Source: RHLJ01 sp965247355 (GTDB lineage: Bacteria > Bacteroidota > Rhodothermia > Balneolales > Balneolaceae). Taken from it: 64,000 nt of DNA. The translations under genes and the position numbers were made by a program. The DNA lies in contig OZ252011.1 in the NCBI GenBank assembly GCA_965247355.1, positions 1,116,001 to 1,180,000 on the forward strand, written 5' to 3'. How positions within the stretch are numbered: position 1 is the stretch's first letter; each line of letters opens with the position of its first letter. Of the stretch, positions 43,082 through 52,872 are shown piece by piece. Under the pieces are notes generated by a model that ran no database searches, was not told the origin of the DNA, and saw only the letters and a program-made list of their open reading frames with translations.

Positions 43082-45487
43082 ATGAAAGTATCTTACAACT
43101 GGCTTAAAGAATTTATTGACCTCACTCTTTCTCCTGCAGATACCGCTGAGAAAATGACGCTCATCGGACTTGAAGAAGAGGAAACCTTCGAATATGGAAG
43201 TAATCTTGATGGAGTAATTGTTGGAGAAGTTTTAGAAGTTACTCAACATCCGAATGCTGATCGGCTCAAACTTTGCCAGGTTAATCTGGGTGAAGAAACC
43301 GTTCAAATTGTTTGTGGCGCTAAAAATGTGGCCGCCGGACAAAAAGTACCGGTAGCAACCGTCGGGTCTACCCTCCCTATAAAATTAGATGATGGAAGTT
43401 TGCTCACTCTAAGAAAAGCAAAGCTACGCGGAGAAGTATCTAATGGGATGATTTGTGCTGAAGACGAACTTGGCTTGGGTACTGATCACGATGGCATTAT
43501 GGTATTGGATAACACTCTGGAAGTTGGTACTCCCATTAATCAGGTTTTTGATCTAAATACCGACACCATCATCGATATTGCAATTACTCCGAACCGTCCT
43601 GATGCCACATGTCATCTTGGTGTTGCACGTGATCTTTCAGCAGCTTTGGATTTGGAACTGAAGAAGCCGGAAATTGAGTCGAGTAAAACAGTTGAAGACT
43701 CATCAGATATCGATATTAAAATCGAGAACTCTAAAAAATGCCACCGGTACGTTGGTAAAATGATCCGGAATGTGGAAATCAAAGAATCTCCTTCATGGCT
43801 TAAGAACAGACTACTTGCACTTGGCATGCGTCCGGTTAACAATGTGGTAGATGTAACCAACTACGTAATGCATGAACTGGGACAGCCTCTTCATGCTTTT
43901 GATTATGATGAAGTAAAAGGGAAAAAAATCATCGTTAAAGATTTCGAAGAAGAAATCGAGTTTGAGACTCTGGATCATGTTAAAAGAAAATGTGCTCCGG
44001 GTACCCTCTTTATTTGTGATGGAAGTGGTCCTACAGCCATAGCCGGTGTTATGGGCGGACTCCATTCTGAAGTGAGTGATTCTACCACAAATATTCTACT
44101 CGAAAGTGCTTATTTCGATCCCGGAACTATCCGTAAGACTGCCAAAGCTCAGACTTTACAAACTGATGCCTCTTATCGTTTTGAACGAGGTATTGATCCA
44201 AATTTACAGGCTGTTGCTGCAGAACGAGCAGCTTCACTAATAGCAGAAGTATCAGGCGGAAAGTTTTCCGATGAAATTATTGATATTCATCCCACAAAAA
44301 CGGAACCGGTTGAATTAACGCTTACTAAAGCATATTTAAACAGACTTTTGGGAACCGATCTTTCCATTGATGAAGCGCTGGATATATTGGATGGTCTCGA
44401 ATTTGAAGTGCTATCTAAAGATGAAGAGAAAGCTACTTTCAGAATTCCAACCTTTCGCCCCGATTTAGTTCGCGAAGTGGATTTGATTGAAGAAGTAGGT
44501 CGGTTATACGACTACAATAAAATTGAAGCACCAAAGCATGGGATTTTCGTTTCTACCGAAAAATTTTCTGAATGGGAAATTCTGCTTTCCAATATCAAGA
44601 AAGCATCTGTTGAGTTGGGATTCAGAGAAATTTATTCCAACTCATTAATTTCAGAAAAAGAGGCTGCTCAGTTTGGTTCTCTTGATGATATGATTAGTAC
44701 ACTCAATCCCCTTACAAAGGATATGACTACCCTCCGTCCTTCCCTCCTCCACGGATTTTTGAAAGCGGCAGCATACAATTTCAATCGCAAAGCTTCAGGA
44801 GTTCGATTTTTTGAGATTGGTAATGTGTTTAACAAGAGTGACGATTTTACTTTTCATGATGGAATCAAGGAACAAACTCATGTTCTGTTCGGGCTTTCAG
44901 GATTGAAGTCAACGGAACACTGGACTACTAAACCTGTTTCTTATTCCGCCTTTGATCTTAAATCAACCCTGAATGGATTTTTCACCAAATTAGGATTGCT
45001 GGATGGGATCTCATCTTCCATCGAAGGAGAAACTCTTACCTATTATTATGGCAAGATTGAGCTTGGTACTTTAATGCCGGTTTCCCCAAAGTTGATGAAG
45101 ACGTATGATCTGGATGCCGATACCTTTACTGTAGAACTTTCAGTTAATGCATTGCAAACTGCGCTGCATAGAACACCTGAAAAAAGCTTCCAATCCATAC
45201 CCAAATTCCCTGCATTCGAATTTGATTTCGCCGTTATTGTTGAAAGCTCAATCACTGCCGGCGAGTTGATGAATACGATCAAGTCTAAGGCTGGTAAAAC
45301 CTTACAAAGCATTGAAATTTTTGATGTTTTTGAAGGTGATTCTATTGGAGAGGCAAATAAAAGTATCGCCTTCAGGCTACATTTCCTTGATCCCAACAAA
45401 ACCTTGAATATCAAAGAAGTAGAACCTATTATTAAACGTATTGTTAAAACGCTGGAGAAACAGTACTCCGCGAAACTCAGAGGTTAA
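43082..45487 (+). CDS. pheT: Phenylalanyl-tRNA synthetase beta subunit
   Basis: 801 aa, full length. Domain order: N-terminal MKVSYNWLKEFIDL, EMAP-like tRNA-binding domain (VGEVLEVTQHPNADRLKLCQV), B3/B4 editing domain, B5 (FRIPTFRPDLVREVDLIEEVGRLY), catalytic-like core and a C-terminal ferredoxin-like anticodon-binding domain. It overlaps nothing and is followed by a small coiled-coil gene and zapA. Confidence 0.97.
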   Translation: MKVSYNWLKEFIDLTLSPADTAEKMTLIGLEEEETFEYGSNLDGVIVGEVLEVTQHPNADRLKLCQVNLGEETVQIVCGAKNVAAGQKVPVATVGSTLPIKLDDGSLLTLRKAKLRGEVSNGMICAEDELGLGTDHDGIMVLDNTLEVGTPINQVFDLNTDTIIDIAITPNRPDATCHLGVARDLSAALDLELKKPEIESSKTVEDSSDIDIKIENSKKCHRYVGKMIRNVEIKESPSWLKNRLLALGMRPVNNVVDVTNYVMHELGQPLHAFDYDEVKGKKIIVKDFEEEIEFETLDHVKRKCAPGTLFICDGSGPTAIAGVMGGLHSEVSDSTTNILLESAYFDPGTIRKTAKAQTLQTDASYRFERGIDPNLQAVAAERAASLIAEVSGGKFSDEIIDIHPTKTEPVELTLTKAYLNRLLGTDLSIDEALDILDGLEFEVLSKDEEKATFRIPTFRPDLVREVDLIEEVGRLYDYNKIEAPKHGIFVSTEKFSEWEILLSNIKKASVELGFREIYSNSLISEKEAAQFGSLDDMISTLNPLTKDMTTLRPSLLHGFLKAAAYNFNRKASGVRFFEIGNVFNKSDDFTFHDGIKEQTHVLFGLSGLKSTEHWTTKPVSYSAFDLKSTLNGFFTKLGLLDGISSSIEGETLTYYYGKIELGTLMPVSPKLMKTYDLDADTFTVELSVNALQTALHRTPEKSFQSIPKFPAFEFDFAVIVESSITAGELMNTIKSKAGKTLQSIEIFDVFEGDSIGEANKSIAFRLHFLDPNKTLNIKEVEPIIKRIVKTLEKQYSAKLRG

Positions 45488-45500
45488 CAGGTGACGCTAT

Positions 45501-45755
45501 ATGAATCAGGTATCTCAGCAAACTGAGCGCTTTAAAGAATTGCTTGGTGATGTATATGAGGAGGTAAATTCTTTAAAACAGGAAATCAGAGATCTAAAGA
45601 AAGAAAATTCTAAGCTGGTTTCTAAAATTGAAGATTTGAGGGGTAAACAAACTGATATCTTTTCGGCTATCAGCGAGTCAGAGCGTCTTGCCCTTCGTCA
45701 ACATGTGCAGGGTTTGATCACTAAAATCGATAATCATCTAAATAATCAGGCATGA
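45501..45755 (+). CDS. Small coiled-coil protein upstream of zapA
   Basis: An 84-aa, almost fully helical protein with heptads (VYEEVNSLKQEIRDLKKENSKLVSKIEDLR). It overlaps the zapA start by 4 bp. Small coiled-coil proteins beside zapA recall ZapB, which works with ZapA at the Z ring, but similarity may only be coiled-coil pattern. Confidence 0.72.
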   Translation: MNQVSQQTERFKELLGDVYEEVNSLKQEIRDLKKENSKLVSKIEDLRGKQTDIFSAISESERLALRQHVQGLITKIDNHLNNQA

Positions 45756-46045
45756 AATCGATTAAAGTTAGTATTCTGGGAAAACAGTACCCTCTCAAAG
45801 TTGAAGATCATGAAGAAGAAACCATGGTCAGAATCTGCAAATTTGTTGATGAACGCTTTCAAACATACCGAAATCAACTGGTTAAGCAACCTGAATCTAC
45901 CGTAATGGTACTAGCAGCTCTCAGTATAGCTGAAGAACTCTTTGAAGCACGTCAAAACAGTTCTGACATGGAAAAAAACGAAGAAGTTTTGATGCAGCGT
46001 GTAAATGCCAGCATGGAGCGTTTACTTGAAGACATAAAAGACTGA
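45752..46045 (+). CDS. zapA: Cell division protein ZapA
   Basis: A 97-aa FtsZ-associated protein that bundles protofilaments. The start IKVSILGKQYPLKVEDHEEETMVRICKFVDERF is the ZapA domain, followed by a C-terminal helix (about 65-95) for tetramer formation. Coupled by 4-bp overlap to the coiled-coil gene. Confidence 0.88.
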   Translation: MKSIKVSILGKQYPLKVEDHEEETMVRICKFVDERFQTYRNQLVKQPESTVMVLAALSIAEELFEARQNSSDMEKNEEVLMQRVNASMERLLEDIKD

Positions 46046-46087
46046 TACAGTATTTAGACAGAATATTAATTCATAAAGAGAACCATT

Positions 46088-46900
46088 TTGGCTGAAACTG
46101 TCAGCATTTTATTTATCGGGGATATTGTTGGTAACCCCGGAATTTCAATTACAGAAACTTTTCTTCCCAGCCTTATAAAAAAGTATGAGGCCGATTTCGT
46201 GATCGCAAATGGCGAGAACTCTCATGAGGGACACGGAATAAATGAAGCCATTATAAAAAATCTTCTTTCCCTTGGTGTACATGTAGTTACCGGAGGCGAT
46301 CATTCTTTTGATAAATGGAAAGTGTTCAATTATATGAGAGAACATGATCACATCCTTCGCCCTTTAAATTATCCCAAAGGAAATGCAGGGCTTGGTTTTG
46401 GGGTATATGAAATCCCGGGAACTTCACACAAAATTGGAGTACTGAATTTACAGGGTCGAACTTTTATGAAGCCCATTGATGACCCTTTCTCTGCTGCAGA
46501 CTGGGCACTCTCAAAAATTAAAGAACAAACCGACATTGTTTTTGTTGATATGCATGCTGAAGCCACCGCCGAAAAAATCTCTATGGGTTGGCATATCGAT
46601 GGTCGAGCTTCGGTGTTAGTAGGAACTCACACACACATCCCAACCGGTGATGCGCGAATCTTTCCTCAGGGACTTGGCTATCTCACTGATGCAGGTATGA
46701 CCGGCTCTTACAATTCTTCTTTGGGAATGGATAAGAAAGTAGCTATTAAACGCTTTGTGACCGGTGTCCATCAAAAGTATCAACCGGCAAATGGAGATAA
46801 CCACGTATGTGGAGCCTTTGCTAAAGTAGATACAGAAACCGGAAAATGTGTTCACATAGAATCCGTTATCTACCCTGAATTCAACGCATCAACAGAATAA
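46088..46900 (+). CDS. YmdB-like metallophosphoesterase (TIGR00282 type)
   Basis: A 270-aa enzyme starting from TTG at 46088. Motifs ILFIGDIVGNPG, VIANGENSHEGHGI, VVTGGDHSFDKW, VDMHAEATAEK and VLVGTHTHIPTGDARIFPQG match the family, which hydrolyses 2',3'-cyclic nucleotides such as cAMP. Bacillus YmdB affects development and biofilm; the role here is unknown. lolD follows after one base. Confidence 0.9.
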   Translation: MAETVSILFIGDIVGNPGISITETFLPSLIKKYEADFVIANGENSHEGHGINEAIIKNLLSLGVHVVTGGDHSFDKWKVFNYMREHDHILRPLNYPKGNAGLGFGVYEIPGTSHKIGVLNLQGRTFMKPIDDPFSAADWALSKIKEQTDIVFVDMHAEATAEKISMGWHIDGRASVLVGTHTHIPTGDARIFPQGLGYLTDAGMTGSYNSSLGMDKKVAIKRFVTGVHQKYQPANGDNHVCGAFAKVDTETGKCVHIESVIYPEFNASTE

Positions 46901-46901
46901 A

Positions 46902-47594
46902 ATGGCAGAAAACGAATTCGTTTTACGTTGTGAGGGAATTAATAAAAGCTATAAAAGCGAGCAAGCTGATGCCCGTTTAGAAGTACTCAAAAATGTATCT
47001 CTGGAAATACAGAAAGGAAGTATTACAGCAATAGTAGGTTCCAGCGGAAGTGGTAAAAGTACATTGCTTCATATTTTAGGTGGATTGGACAAACCTGATA
47101 ACGGCTCGGTGTTCTGGGGAGATCAACTTATTTCTTCAATGAATTCTGATCAGCTGGCAGATTTCCGAAATGAGAATATCGGATTTGTATTTCAGTTCCA
47201 TCACTTGTTACCAGAATTTACGGCTTTGGAAAATGTAAGTATGCCGGCTCTTATTGCAGGGATGTCTATTGAAGAAGCTTCTAAACGTGCGCTCCAACTT
47301 CTTGAACGATTTGGGGTTGATAATCGTAAAAACCATCGTCCTACCCAGCTCTCCGGAGGAGAACAACAAAGAGTTTCTATGGCCAGAGCGCTTATGAACA
47401 AACCTTCTATCATACTTGCTGATGAACCTACAGGTAATCTGGATGACTCAAATACTTCCACCATTCTCGATATGCTTTTCGAATTAAGGGAGCAAGATGG
47501 GGTTACCGTTCTGCTGATTACGCACGAAAAAGCAATCGCGAAACGCTCAGATATCATCCTGGAAATAAAAAACGGTGAATTGAGTTCACTTTAA
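46902..47594 (+). CDS. lolD: ABC transporter ATP-binding protein, LolD-like
   Basis: A 230-aa ATPase of the MacB/LolD group. Walker A GSSGSGKST, Q-loop FQFHHLLPEFTALENVSMP, signature LSGGEQQRVSMARAL, Walker B IILADEPTGNLD, H-loop LLITHE. It would drive release of outer-membrane lipoproteins by LolC/E, but no permease gene is adjacent, so the partner lies elsewhere and a MacB-like role is possible. Confidence 0.82.
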   Translation: MAENEFVLRCEGINKSYKSEQADARLEVLKNVSLEIQKGSITAIVGSSGSGKSTLLHILGGLDKPDNGSVFWGDQLISSMNSDQLADFRNENIGFVFQFHHLLPEFTALENVSMPALIAGMSIEEASKRALQLLERFGVDNRKNHRPTQLSGGEQQRVSMARALMNKPSIILADEPTGNLDDSNTSTILDMLFELREQDGVTVLLITHEKAIAKRSDIILEIKNGELSSL

Positions 47595-47663
47595 GTTTTA
47601 CTATAAGATAAAACAGCCGTATTTTTGGAGTCTGAAATTAAATTGATAACGTCTACCTGAATC

Positions 47664-48350
47664 ATGTCGAAACACCTAACCAAAGAAGAACTGCAAACTG
47701 ATCCGCTGATTGAAAATTATAATAAAGCGGCAAACTTCTTCAACGAAAACAGAACTACTATCATAGCTATCCTCATCAGCGTTATTGTTGTTGTTGGTTC
47801 ATTGGTTGGATACAATTTTTACGCTGCAAATCAGGAGCAGGAAGCACAACAGCTTCTGGCTATAGCTGAAGGATATTATACTGAAGGCGATTACGACAAA
47901 GCCATCAATGGAGATAGCTTTGAACTTACCTATGGATTCCTTGCAATCTCTAATGACTACTCAGGTACAGAAGCAGGAAATCTTGCTGTTTATTATGCCG
48001 CGGTATCAAGTTTCAAATTAGGTAATATTGAAGAAGCACTTGGATATCTAGCCCGTTACGATGCCCCAAAAGGAATCCTCGGTGTTGGTCCGGTTTCTTT
48101 TAACGCTAAATTACTCCTCGCAAACGGAAGTACCGAAAAAGCAGCAGAGACTTTTGTTAAAGCCGCTAACTGGGATGTGAATGATACCACCACCCCTTAT
48201 AATTTGTATGAAGCTGCTGAAGCTTATTTCAAAGCTGGCAATTATGAGAAGGCGAAGGAACTATCCGAGCAAATAATCGAAGAGTATCCTACGAGTGCAG
48301 AATTGCCCAATGCTCAAAAATTACAAGGGCGAATAGCTGTAGCCAGCTAA
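47664..48350 (+). CDS. Membrane-anchored TPR protein
   Basis: A 228-aa protein: cytosolic N-terminus, one transmembrane helix at about 32-52 (TIIAILISVIVVVGSLVGYNF), then tetratricopeptide-like helices outside (ALGYLARYDAP to AAEAYFKAGNYEKAKELSEQIIEEYP). This layout resembles YfgM, a partner of the Sec translocon and periplasmic chaperones. A TATTTTTG at 47620-47627 upstream fits the -7 promoter element. Confidence 0.8.
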   Translation: MSKHLTKEELQTDPLIENYNKAANFFNENRTTIIAILISVIVVVGSLVGYNFYAANQEQEAQQLLAIAEGYYTEGDYDKAINGDSFELTYGFLAISNDYSGTEAGNLAVYYAAVSSFKLGNIEEALGYLARYDAPKGILGVGPVSFNAKLLLANGSTEKAAETFVKAANWDVNDTTTPYNLYEAAEAYFKAGNYEKAKELSEQIIEEYPTSAELPNAQKLQGRIAVAS

Positions 48351-48358
48351 TCTTATTT

Positions 48359-48383
48359 AAGGCTCCAATTTGGGGCCTTTTTT
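48359..48383 (+). terminator. Terminator after the TPR gene
   Basis: AAGGCTCC and GGGGCCTT pair over 8 bp (one G-T) around AATTT, followed by T-tract to 48383. It lies 8 bp after the stop. Confidence 0.85.
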
Positions 48384-48452
48384 ATTTCCGGTTACTTAGT
48401 CTGTTTACTTTTGTGTATTCTTGTCCGGCCACTCCAACTTAACCTTTTCGTA

Positions 48453-49784
48453 ATGGCAAAAGACAACAAATATCTAATCCCCTTTATTGTAGTAACCTCT
48501 CTCTTTTTTATGTGGGGATTTATTACTGTTCTAGTAGACGCTCTTGTGCCTCGATTACGGGATGTTTTTGAACTTACCTACTTTCAAAGTGGTATTGTAC
48601 AATTTGCCTTTTTCACTGCATATGCGGTATTCTCCATTCCCGGAGGAGTATTAATTTCAAAAATTGGCTATAAAAAAGGGGCTGTTGTAGGTCTTTTTTT
48701 GATGAGTGCGGCTTGCTTTCTTTTCTACCCTGCAGCTGAATTCAGAGTATTTGCAATCTTCCTGTTAGCCATGTTCGTACTTGCAGGCGGAATTACAATT
48801 CTTCAAGTAGCAGCAAATCCTTATGTGGCTGCATTGGGACCTCAGGAAACAGCTTCCAGCAGATTAAACCTTGCTCAGGCTTTTAACTCATTAGGAACAA
48901 CTATAGCTCCACTAATTAGTGCAGCCTTTATTTTAAGCAACTCTGTGTTGAGTTCTTCAGAAATTGATGTACTAGGTGAATCAGAAAAACTCTCTTACTA
49001 TGCATCCGAAGCTTCTGCTGTTCAAGGTCCTTTTGTTATTCTGGCTTTTGTGCTGATTGGTTTGGGATTGGCTTTTTCAGCATTTAAGCTCCCTAAAATT
49101 CTACAGGGTGATGATCATAAAGAAGGAAGTTATAAAGTTGCTATCAAGAAAAAACACCTGACCTTTGGGGCATTAGGTATCTTTGTTTATGTGGGAGCAG
49201 AAGTTGCCATTGGGAGTTATCTCGTTAATTACTTTTTAAGTCTTGATATCGCTTCAATGGTGGAAAATAGTTCTTTTATGAGGAGTGTGGCCAATATACT
49301 TGCCGTTTTGAGCCTGTCAAGTGTTGATGTAACTATGATGAATCCCGCTCAACTAGCGGGTACTTTTGTATTCTTCTATTGGGGTGGGGCTATGATTGGT
49401 CGTTTTCTTGGTTCTGCACTTTTACAGAAATTTGAAGCCGGACAACTTCTTGCCGTTTATGCCGGAGTAAATATCACTCTACTATTTATTAGCATTGTAA
49501 GTGATAGTTATTTAGCTATGTGGAGTATTCTATGTATTGGATTATTCAATTCCATCATGTTCCCTAACATTTTCACACTATCAATTAAAGATCTTGGCGT
49601 GCATACTGCACAAGGCTCAGGAATACTTTGTACTGCCATTGTTGGGGGAGCATTCATCCCTCCTATTTATGGAAGTATCGCTGATGCTGTTGGGCTACAA
49701 ACTGCCTTAATATTTCTGGCTTTCTGTTATGGATATATTCTATGGTATGGAAAAAGAGGATCTAAGTTGGGATTAAACGATTAA
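48453..49784 (+). CDS. Sugar:proton symporter, MFS FucP/GluP type
   Basis: A 443-aa inner-membrane carrier with twelve helices. ATG 48453 is preferred; the upstream extension overlaps a possible promoter (TACTTTTG, 48406-48413). Typical family parts: LFFMWGFITVLVDALVPRL in helix 1, QVAANPYVAALGPQETASSRLNLAQAFNSLGT, and the conserved FFYWGGAMIGRFLGS. It takes up glucose, galactose or fucose. It converges with a ROK sugar kinase, which would phosphorylate the sugar. Confidence 0.9.
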   Translation: MAKDNKYLIPFIVVTSLFFMWGFITVLVDALVPRLRDVFELTYFQSGIVQFAFFTAYAVFSIPGGVLISKIGYKKGAVVGLFLMSAACFLFYPAAEFRVFAIFLLAMFVLAGGITILQVAANPYVAALGPQETASSRLNLAQAFNSLGTTIAPLISAAFILSNSVLSSSEIDVLGESEKLSYYASEASAVQGPFVILAFVLIGLGLAFSAFKLPKILQGDDHKEGSYKVAIKKKHLTFGALGIFVYVGAEVAIGSYLVNYFLSLDIASMVENSSFMRSVANILAVLSLSSVDVTMMNPAQLAGTFVFFYWGGAMIGRFLGSALLQKFEAGQLLAVYAGVNITLLFISIVSDSYLAMWSILCIGLFNSIMFPNIFTLSIKDLGVHTAQGSGILCTAIVGGAFIPPIYGSIADAVGLQTALIFLAFCYGYILWYGKRGSKLGLND

Positions 49785-49791
49785 TGAAATT

Positions 49792-50892
49792 TTAAATAGC
49801 AGTTTCGAGTTTTATTTTAGCAAAATGATAGGCTCCTAGTGCTATAGCTTCGCTGGTACCTAATCTGGATAGACCAATAGCGGAGTTTTTTGCATCGTAA
49901 TAATCAATCTTTTTACCTGAAGCTGGAATTTCCACCTCTTTTACAGACTGTCTACAAAACTCTTTTAATTTGAATTCATCTTCAAGGTTATAAACTGTCT
50001 GGATTAATCTCCGATGCTTCTTTCCATCAAGTTTTGTGTAAAAACCATTTAACTCATCCATCATCGACCGCGAAAAAATAGAATAGGCTCCACTTATACC
50101 TCCCCCAATTACTACTACCCCATCAATAATCGTAAGAATATGAGCAATAGCATCACCTAAGACCTCCCCATATCTCAAATAAGTTTCCAAAGCTGCCTCT
50201 CTGACACCCGATGAAACTCCATTTGCAATATCATAAATCTCACCGGGATTCGGAGCTTTAGAAGGCTCTATATGAATTTGTTCTGCATACATTCTTTTAA
50301 TCGAACGGATACTTAATGTCTCTTCCACACCGGAATAACTATAGTGCTTATTTCTAATTAACCAACCTTCAGCGGCTGCGCTATTATCTCCTTCTAAAAG
50401 ATGCCCATTAATTGAGATACCTACTCCAAAGCCTGTTCCCAGTGTAATACCAATAAGGTTTTTGTATCTCTTTGTATTCCCGGCTTTTTCCATCAAGTCA
50501 TTTAAATAAGGAAGAAAACCGCCTTTACTCTCACCCAGTGCAAACAAGTCTCCATCATTATTAACAAATACAGGAATGTTAAACCTTTCATTAAGAATGG
50601 GCCCCAGAGGCACACCACCTTTAAATGCTGAAAGATTAGGCAAGTCTCCTATAATTCCATTTTTATAATCTGCGGGTCCGGGAAAGGCAAAACTTATTGC
50701 TTCCGGTTCTTCAGGTAGAGATGCTGTAATTTCCTGAAAACCTGAGATAATTGTGTTAATACACTGATCAAGATTGTCAGAGGGTGCAGGGATTGTATAT
50801 TTCTCTCCAAACGGCAGACCATTTTTAATAGCAGAAAACGTAAAATTAGTCCCACCGGCATCTAAAGTGAGTATTAAAGGATCATATTTCAT
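49792..50892 (-). CDS. ROK family sugar kinase
   Basis: A 366-aa kinase; the start at 50892 places LTLDAGGTNFTFSAIKNG (phosphate loop) at the N-terminus. FVNNDGDLFALGESKGG, IGITLGTGFGVGISING and VVIGGGISGAYS are ROK marks. The CxCGxxGC zinc motif of classical ROK glucokinases is absent. It most likely phosphorylates the sugar brought in by the convergent MFS carrier 7 bp away (inference). Confidence 0.83.
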   Translation of the reverse strand: MKYDPLILTLDAGGTNFTFSAIKNGLPFGEKYTIPAPSDNLDQCINTIISGFQEITASLPEEPEAISFAFPGPADYKNGIIGDLPNLSAFKGGVPLGPILNERFNIPVFVNNDGDLFALGESKGGFLPYLNDLMEKAGNTKRYKNLIGITLGTGFGVGISINGHLLEGDNSAAAEGWLIRNKHYSYSGVEETLSIRSIKRMYAEQIHIEPSKAPNPGEIYDIANGVSSGVREAALETYLRYGEVLGDAIAHILTIIDGVVVIGGGISGAYSIFSRSMMDELNGFYTKLDGKKHRRLIQTVYNLEDEFKLKEFCRQSVKEVEIPASGKKIDYYDAKNSAIGLSRLGTSEAIALGAYHFAKIKLETAI

Positions 50893-51004
50893 ATTTACAA
50901 TCAAAGTTCATTCAGGAGACTTGATAATATACTTTTCAATTTCTTGTATTTCTGAAATAGTTGAGTAAAATTAGAGTTTCGTAAAATGTAAAACAGAAGG
51001 CGCT

Positions 51005-51856
51005 GTGTTTCCGGGAAAATCAACTTCTTATTTAATTATACTCTCAATTTTTGGGGTTATTTTTTTTGATGCTTTTCAGCAAAAGTATTACCTCGATACT
51101 TTTAACCTTTACCCATCCGATCCATTTTCCTTTTGGGATATACTAAGTAATCATCTTTTGAGATGGCTAATCTGGTCAGTTACAAGTATTTCTTATGTAA
51201 TGTTCTCATGGAAGAAATTCAGTGGAAATGAGTTTGCAATCAGAGTTAAAACATGGACAGAAATTGCAGCTTTCGTTATTGCCGCAAATTTTGTTTCCAT
51301 GCTTCTCATTTGTCTGGTTAACATCTTCGAAAATGGATCTCAATTAAGTATTCCGCAATTTACTGAGCTGTTTATCTTTATGTTTTATCAAAAAGGTCTC
51401 AGCTTCATTTTTGCGTCAAGCCTTCTCGTTCTACTCACCTACAATAGAGCGAATAGTCTGGTCATTGATGCTCAATGGGTAGAAATAAAAAACCTTAAAG
51501 AACAATCGACATCATCCTCGGATAAAGAAAATCCGACTTTAAATATCAAGATCGGCAATAAACTAAAAGTAATACCTATTAATGAGGTACACTGGTTTGA
51601 AGCAGATGATTACTGTGTGAGGGTACATACCTCGGAAAAGACATATACCATGAGGAAGAGTCTTAAATCTCTTCAAAAAGAACTCGCCCCTCTAAACTTT
51701 ATAAGAGTACATCGTAGTGCCTTACTTAATCTAGACTACCTGGATCACGTAAATTTTCATTCTTCAACTGTTAAACTTCAAGACAACTCTGAAATTCCTA
51801 TCTCGAAATCGGGGGCATCCCTCCTTAAGCAAACTCTGAATACAAAATCAGTATAG
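51005..51856 (+). CDS. Membrane LytTR-domain transcriptional regulator
   Basis: A 283-aa protein starting from GTG at 51005. Four hydrophobic helices fill about 1-155, then a LytTR DNA-binding domain (about 178-280): LKVIPINEVHWFEADDYCVRVHTSEKTYTMRKSLKSLQKEL and FIRVHRSALLNLDYL. It is a one-component membrane regulator; its signal and targets are unknown. The next three small genes may be under its control. Confidence 0.87.
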   Translation: MFPGKSTSYLIILSIFGVIFFDAFQQKYYLDTFNLYPSDPFSFWDILSNHLLRWLIWSVTSISYVMFSWKKFSGNEFAIRVKTWTEIAAFVIAANFVSMLLICLVNIFENGSQLSIPQFTELFIFMFYQKGLSFIFASSLLVLLTYNRANSLVIDAQWVEIKNLKEQSTSSSDKENPTLNIKIGNKLKVIPINEVHWFEADDYCVRVHTSEKTYTMRKSLKSLQKELAPLNFIRVHRSALLNLDYLDHVNFHSSTVKLQDNSEIPISKSGASLLKQTLNTKSV

Positions 51857-51938
51857 CTTACTGCATTCCTCCGTTTATTAACTGCAATTATCAATCTCAG
51901 GAATGATTAATTGCTTTTATTTGACTCAAAAAGACGTA

Positions 51939-52529
51939 ATGAAACTATTATTAATTCTATTAACTGTTGCTTGGTCATCTACATCTCTAAAAGCACAATA
52001 TGAGTATGAACCTTCCAAAGATTATCCTTTCGGAAGGATTCATCCTCATGCTCCGGAACAACTTGCCGATTATGCTCCATTAGTTGGTGAATCCAGCTGT
52101 ACTTCTGTGAGTAGAGCACCAGATCAAACATGGAATCCTGAAGTTAATATGATCTGGAGATTTAAATACATAATGAATGGAATGGCAATACAGGATGAAA
52201 CCCTTAAAGAGGATGGCTCACATTCCGGGAGTATTCGTCAGTTTAATGCAGATAGTTCTTCCTGGTATGTTCACTACTATTCAACAGGTGGAGTCCCTTC
52301 AACACTCCCTTCGTGGAGTGGCGAGAAGAATGACAATGGAAATATTATCCTTTACAGAAAACAACGAGCTCCAAATGGACTTGATGGTTTCTTCAGACTT
52401 ACTTTTTTTGATATTACAGATAATGGTTTTGAATGGGTTGGAGAATGGGTAAATACAACTGAGACCTTTAGTTTTCCAACCTGGAAAATATCCTGTAACA
52501 AAATGAGAAGTAATTCTGATACAAAATGA
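51939..52529 (+). CDS. Secreted protein of unknown function (DUF1579-like fold possible)
   Basis: A 196-aa protein from ATG 51939 with signal peptide (MKLLLILLTVAWSSTSLKAQ). The mature part is beta-rich with many Trp and Tyr: LVGESSCTSVSRAPDQTW, MIWRFKYIMNGMAIQDETL, then GGVPSTLPSWSGEK. The pattern of alternating strands resembles lipocalin-like DUF1579 proteins, but I do not recognise the family surely. The last four bases overlap the next gene. Confidence 0.65.
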   Translation: MKLLLILLTVAWSSTSLKAQYEYEPSKDYPFGRIHPHAPEQLADYAPLVGESSCTSVSRAPDQTWNPEVNMIWRFKYIMNGMAIQDETLKEDGSHSGSIRQFNADSSSWYVHYYSTGGVPSTLPSWSGEKNDNGNIILYRKQRAPNGLDGFFRLTFFDITDNGFEWVGEWVNTTETFSFPTWKISCNKMRSNSDTK

Positions 52530-52861
52530 CACCCGCACAGCAGCAAAAAATAGAACTCTATAAAACTGTTATTAATAAAGTGGATGGAGTTGAACTAAAA
52601 GGCAAAGCCATGCCCTACACCTCCGCGAATGGACACATGTTCTCCCAATTAAATAAAGATGGAGAAATTGGGATCAGACTTTCTGATGATGAAATGAAAG
52701 TATTCTTTGCAAAATTTCCTGATTCAGGTCCCTTCAAGTCTTATGGCGCTACAATGAAAGGGTATGTTTTAATTCCCGAAGACATGCTGACAGAGCCTGA
52801 TTTAATTGCTCAGTACTTATATCAAGGGTATAGGTATGTACTATCTCTGGAACCTAAATAA
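52526..52861 (+). CDS. TfoX N-terminal-like small protein
   Basis: A 111-aa soluble protein. GKAMPYTSANGHMFSQLNKDGEIGIRLSDDE and FKSYGATMKGYVLIPEDML follow the general pattern of TfoX/Sxy N-terminal domains. No TfoX C-terminal domain is present. Such short proteins have no proven function. Coupled by 4 bp to the upstream secreted-protein gene. Confidence 0.6.
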   Translation: MTPAQQQKIELYKTVINKVDGVELKGKAMPYTSANGHMFSQLNKDGEIGIRLSDDEMKVFFAKFPDSGPFKSYGATMKGYVLIPEDMLTEPDLIAQYLYQGYRYVLSLEPK

Positions 52862-52872
52862 TCTGATACTAT

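Noticed and set aside
46902..47594. Complete Lol or MacAB transporter
   Set aside because: Only the ATPase is here; no permease or membrane-fusion gene adjoins it.
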